Below are positions 36,261 to 37,342 of a stretch of 37,342 nucleotides of DNA, in pieces (position 1 is the stretch's first letter; each line of letters opens with the position of its first letter). The DNA is from Kiritimatiellia bacterium (GTDB lineage: Bacteria; Verrucomicrobiota; Kiritimatiellia; RFP12; UBA3636). The notes beneath the pieces were generated by a model. That model saw nothing but the letters and a program-made list of their open reading frames with translations, made no database searches and was not told the DNA's origin. The DNA is taken from NCBI GenBank assembly GCA_016295275.1, contig JAEDLN010000003.1, positions 1 to 37,342 on the forward strand, given 5' to 3'. A program made the position numbers and the translations under genes.

Positions 36261-36749
36261 TCAATGATCGGCAAAAACCGGCTCCGGTAGCCCCAACAGG
36301 GAACAGGCATCCCGCATAATCAAGGCGTGATCGAAGGCTAGAGGCGGTAGACTCGCAAGCGTCCACCAACGGGCTTCGGCCGCATCATCGCGGCCCGAAA
36401 CCGGCAACCCGTCTTGCAAAATGCACGTGTACGCAACAGTCAGCACGCGCTCGCGCGGATCGCGCGCAACAGCGTCGTAGACGCCGACACGCCGGAGCTG
36501 GATGCCGGAATGCGTCTCGTCCGCTTGCACGCCCGTCTCCTCCTGCAGTTCGCGCTTCGCCGCCGCCTCCGTCGTCTCGTCTATATTCATGAATCCACCC
36601 GGAAACGCCCAGCATCCTGCATACGGAGGCTTTCCGCGCTTGATCAGCAAGACCGAGACGGAAGCGCTATGCGCAGCACCGGAAAAGAGAACAACATCCG
36701 CCGTGACAGCCGGATGCGGATGTGCATACGTATAAACGGCTTTTTGCAT
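36261..36749 (-). CDS. Nudix hydrolase, ADP-ribose pyrophosphatase-like
   Basis: The 162-residue product has the Nudix box GGFMNIDETTEAAAKREL then QEETGV (about 51-74), with CWAFPGGF just before it. An NVRT-like start (VYTYAHPHPAVTADVVLF) and the length fit ADP-ribose or NADH-type hydrolases. The leading gene of the pyrF operon, it has a promoter whose -10 lies 6 bases before its ATG, giving a leaderless message. Confidence 0.85.
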   Translation of the reverse strand: MQKAVYTYAHPHPAVTADVVLFSGAAHSASVSVLLIKRGKPPYAGCWAFPGGFMNIDETTEAAAKRELQEETGVQADETHSGIQLRRVGVYDAVARDPRERVLTVAYTCILQDGLPVSGRDDAAEARWWTLASLPPLAFDHALIMRDACSLLGLPEPVFADH

Positions 36750-36755
36750 GACCCA

Positions 36756-36784
36756 ATCCTACCAAAAGCCCCATTTTGGAGCAA
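36756..36784 (-). promoter_or_regulatory. Promoter of the Nudix-pyrF operon, apparently leaderless
   Basis: On the minus strand TTGCTC (36784-36779), 17 bases, TAGGAT (36761-36756), then TGGGTC and the ATG at 36749. The predicted start of transcription falls on or beside the A of ATG. Confidence 0.65.
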
Positions 36785-36824
36785 ATCGCCCAAGAGACAA
36801 TCGTACCGATTCCTTACCCGCTCC

Positions 36825-37145
36825 ACGCTCGTGTCCCGTCGCCTCGCCCATTTGCGCGCCCTCCGTCGTGCCCCGTGGCCGCGCTTCCATCGCGTGCCCC
36901 GTAGCCGTGCCCCGTGGTGCGGTCCCGTTGCGGTAGGGAGCGATGGTCGGCCGCCGGGCCTCCCGGCTCGCGCCGCCGTCCCCCATTGCCGCGCCGCGTG
37001 GCCGGGCCGCTTGGCGGGGCTCGGGGTGCAACCCCGGTCGATGTCCGCCGTCCGCGCATATAGCCGTGTCCCGTCGCGGTAGGGCGCGATGTCCCCATCG
37101 CGCCGCCGTCCCCCATTGCCACGCCCGCACGCCCCCGCACCTCGC
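36825..37145. repeat. GC-rich modular intergenic repeat, copy C
   Basis: About 320 bp between the divergent Nudix operon and the plus-strand gene at the right edge. It carries the second hairpin at 36953-36967 (GCCGGG, CCT, CCCGGC) first and the core palindrome at 37083-37104 (GGCGCGATG, TCCC, CATCGCGCC) after it, in the reverse orientation to copies A and B. The block 36913-36978 nearly equals 19351-19416 of copy B. CGCCGTCCCCCATTGCC occurs twice inside the copy. Confidence 0.85.
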
Positions 37146-37201
37146 CTATCCAAACCGCTGAATGGCACCGTTTCCGCTCCCAAGGAAGAACCGATTATCG
37201 G

Positions 37202-37230
37202 TTGAGAGAATCCACTGTTTTTGCTACCAT
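37202..37230 (+). promoter_or_regulatory. Promoter candidate for the right-edge gene
   Basis: TTGAGA (37202-37207), 17 bases, TACCAT (37225-37230), leading to a transcript start near 37237 and a leader of about 45 bases before the ATG at 37282. Confidence 0.5.
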
Positions 37231-37281
37231 CCGAATAAATCGACGTCAAGCCGTTTCAGCGCTTTCCTTCCATCCGCTTCG

Positions 37282-37342
37282 ATGCCCCCTTCTATGCAAC
37301 TACAGCCTTTGGATGATCTTTATCGCCCGTCTCGTCCGCCCG
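37282..37342 (+). CDS. Start of a plus-strand gene, truncated by the window edge
   Basis: An open frame begins ATG at 37282 (alternative ATG at 37294) and reads MPPSMQLQPLDDLYRPSRPP to the edge. Twenty residues are too few to name a family. The promoter candidate upstream and the absence of an opposite-strand gene support it. Confidence 0.4.
   Translation, partial: MPPSMQLQPLDDLYRPSRPP

Overview
The window looks like part of the chromosome of a Gram-negative PVC-type bacterium, possibly of the Verrucomicrobiota/Kiritimatiellota kind. This placement is inferred from gene content and style, because there is no rRNA or other marker gene. The hints are a DUF2851 protein beside an anchored ExbD-like protein, adjacent parE-parC, a MurA with Asp in place of the catalytic Cys, promoters of the form TTGNNN-N17-TA(G/T)NAT, and GC-rich modular intergenic repeats.

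Bases 1-7905 (minus strand) are one open reading frame that runs off the left edge. It encodes at least 2,635 residues of a giant 'polyvalent' protein of the kind carried by phages and conjugative elements. In order it has a RelA/SpoT-like fragment, a DdrB-like ParB domain, a possible toxin-like fold, a RadC-type JAB domain (HNHPSG), a degenerate zincin (SEYTR where HEYTH is expected), an intact HELGH zincin and an LPD38-like C-terminal region. This is the end of an integrated mobile element, and bases 7906-8432 form its junction with the host chromosome.

The host backbone follows. tilS-nadD-secreted protein is a plus-strand operon with ATGA overlaps. It converges with the minus-strand series ExbD-like protein, DUF2851, DUF3795, dinB. 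A GH42 beta-galactosidase, aroK and a Lys/Ala-rich protein with a glycogen-binding-like domain (each on the minus strand with its own promoter) come next.

Bases about 20,300-21,280 carry a piece that looks Firmicute-derived: the tail of a MATE transporter with its terminator, then a LURP-one-like gene with its own consensus promoter and an in-frame TAG. Host genes resume with L-serine ammonia-lyase, which converges with an operon of a YfhO-like membrane protein and a GspE/PilB ATPase. parE-parC-murA-U32 peptidase form a plus-strand run. Nudix-pyrF-yhcH-mutT-like is a minus-strand operon. A new plus-strand gene begins at the right edge.

Three intergenic regions (about 16.06-16.22, 19.14-19.56 and 36.83-37.14 kb) hold a shared family of GC-rich palindromic modules in shuffled order and orientation. 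One hairpin shows a compensatory base-pair change between copies. I saw no tRNA, rRNA, CRISPR array or integrase.
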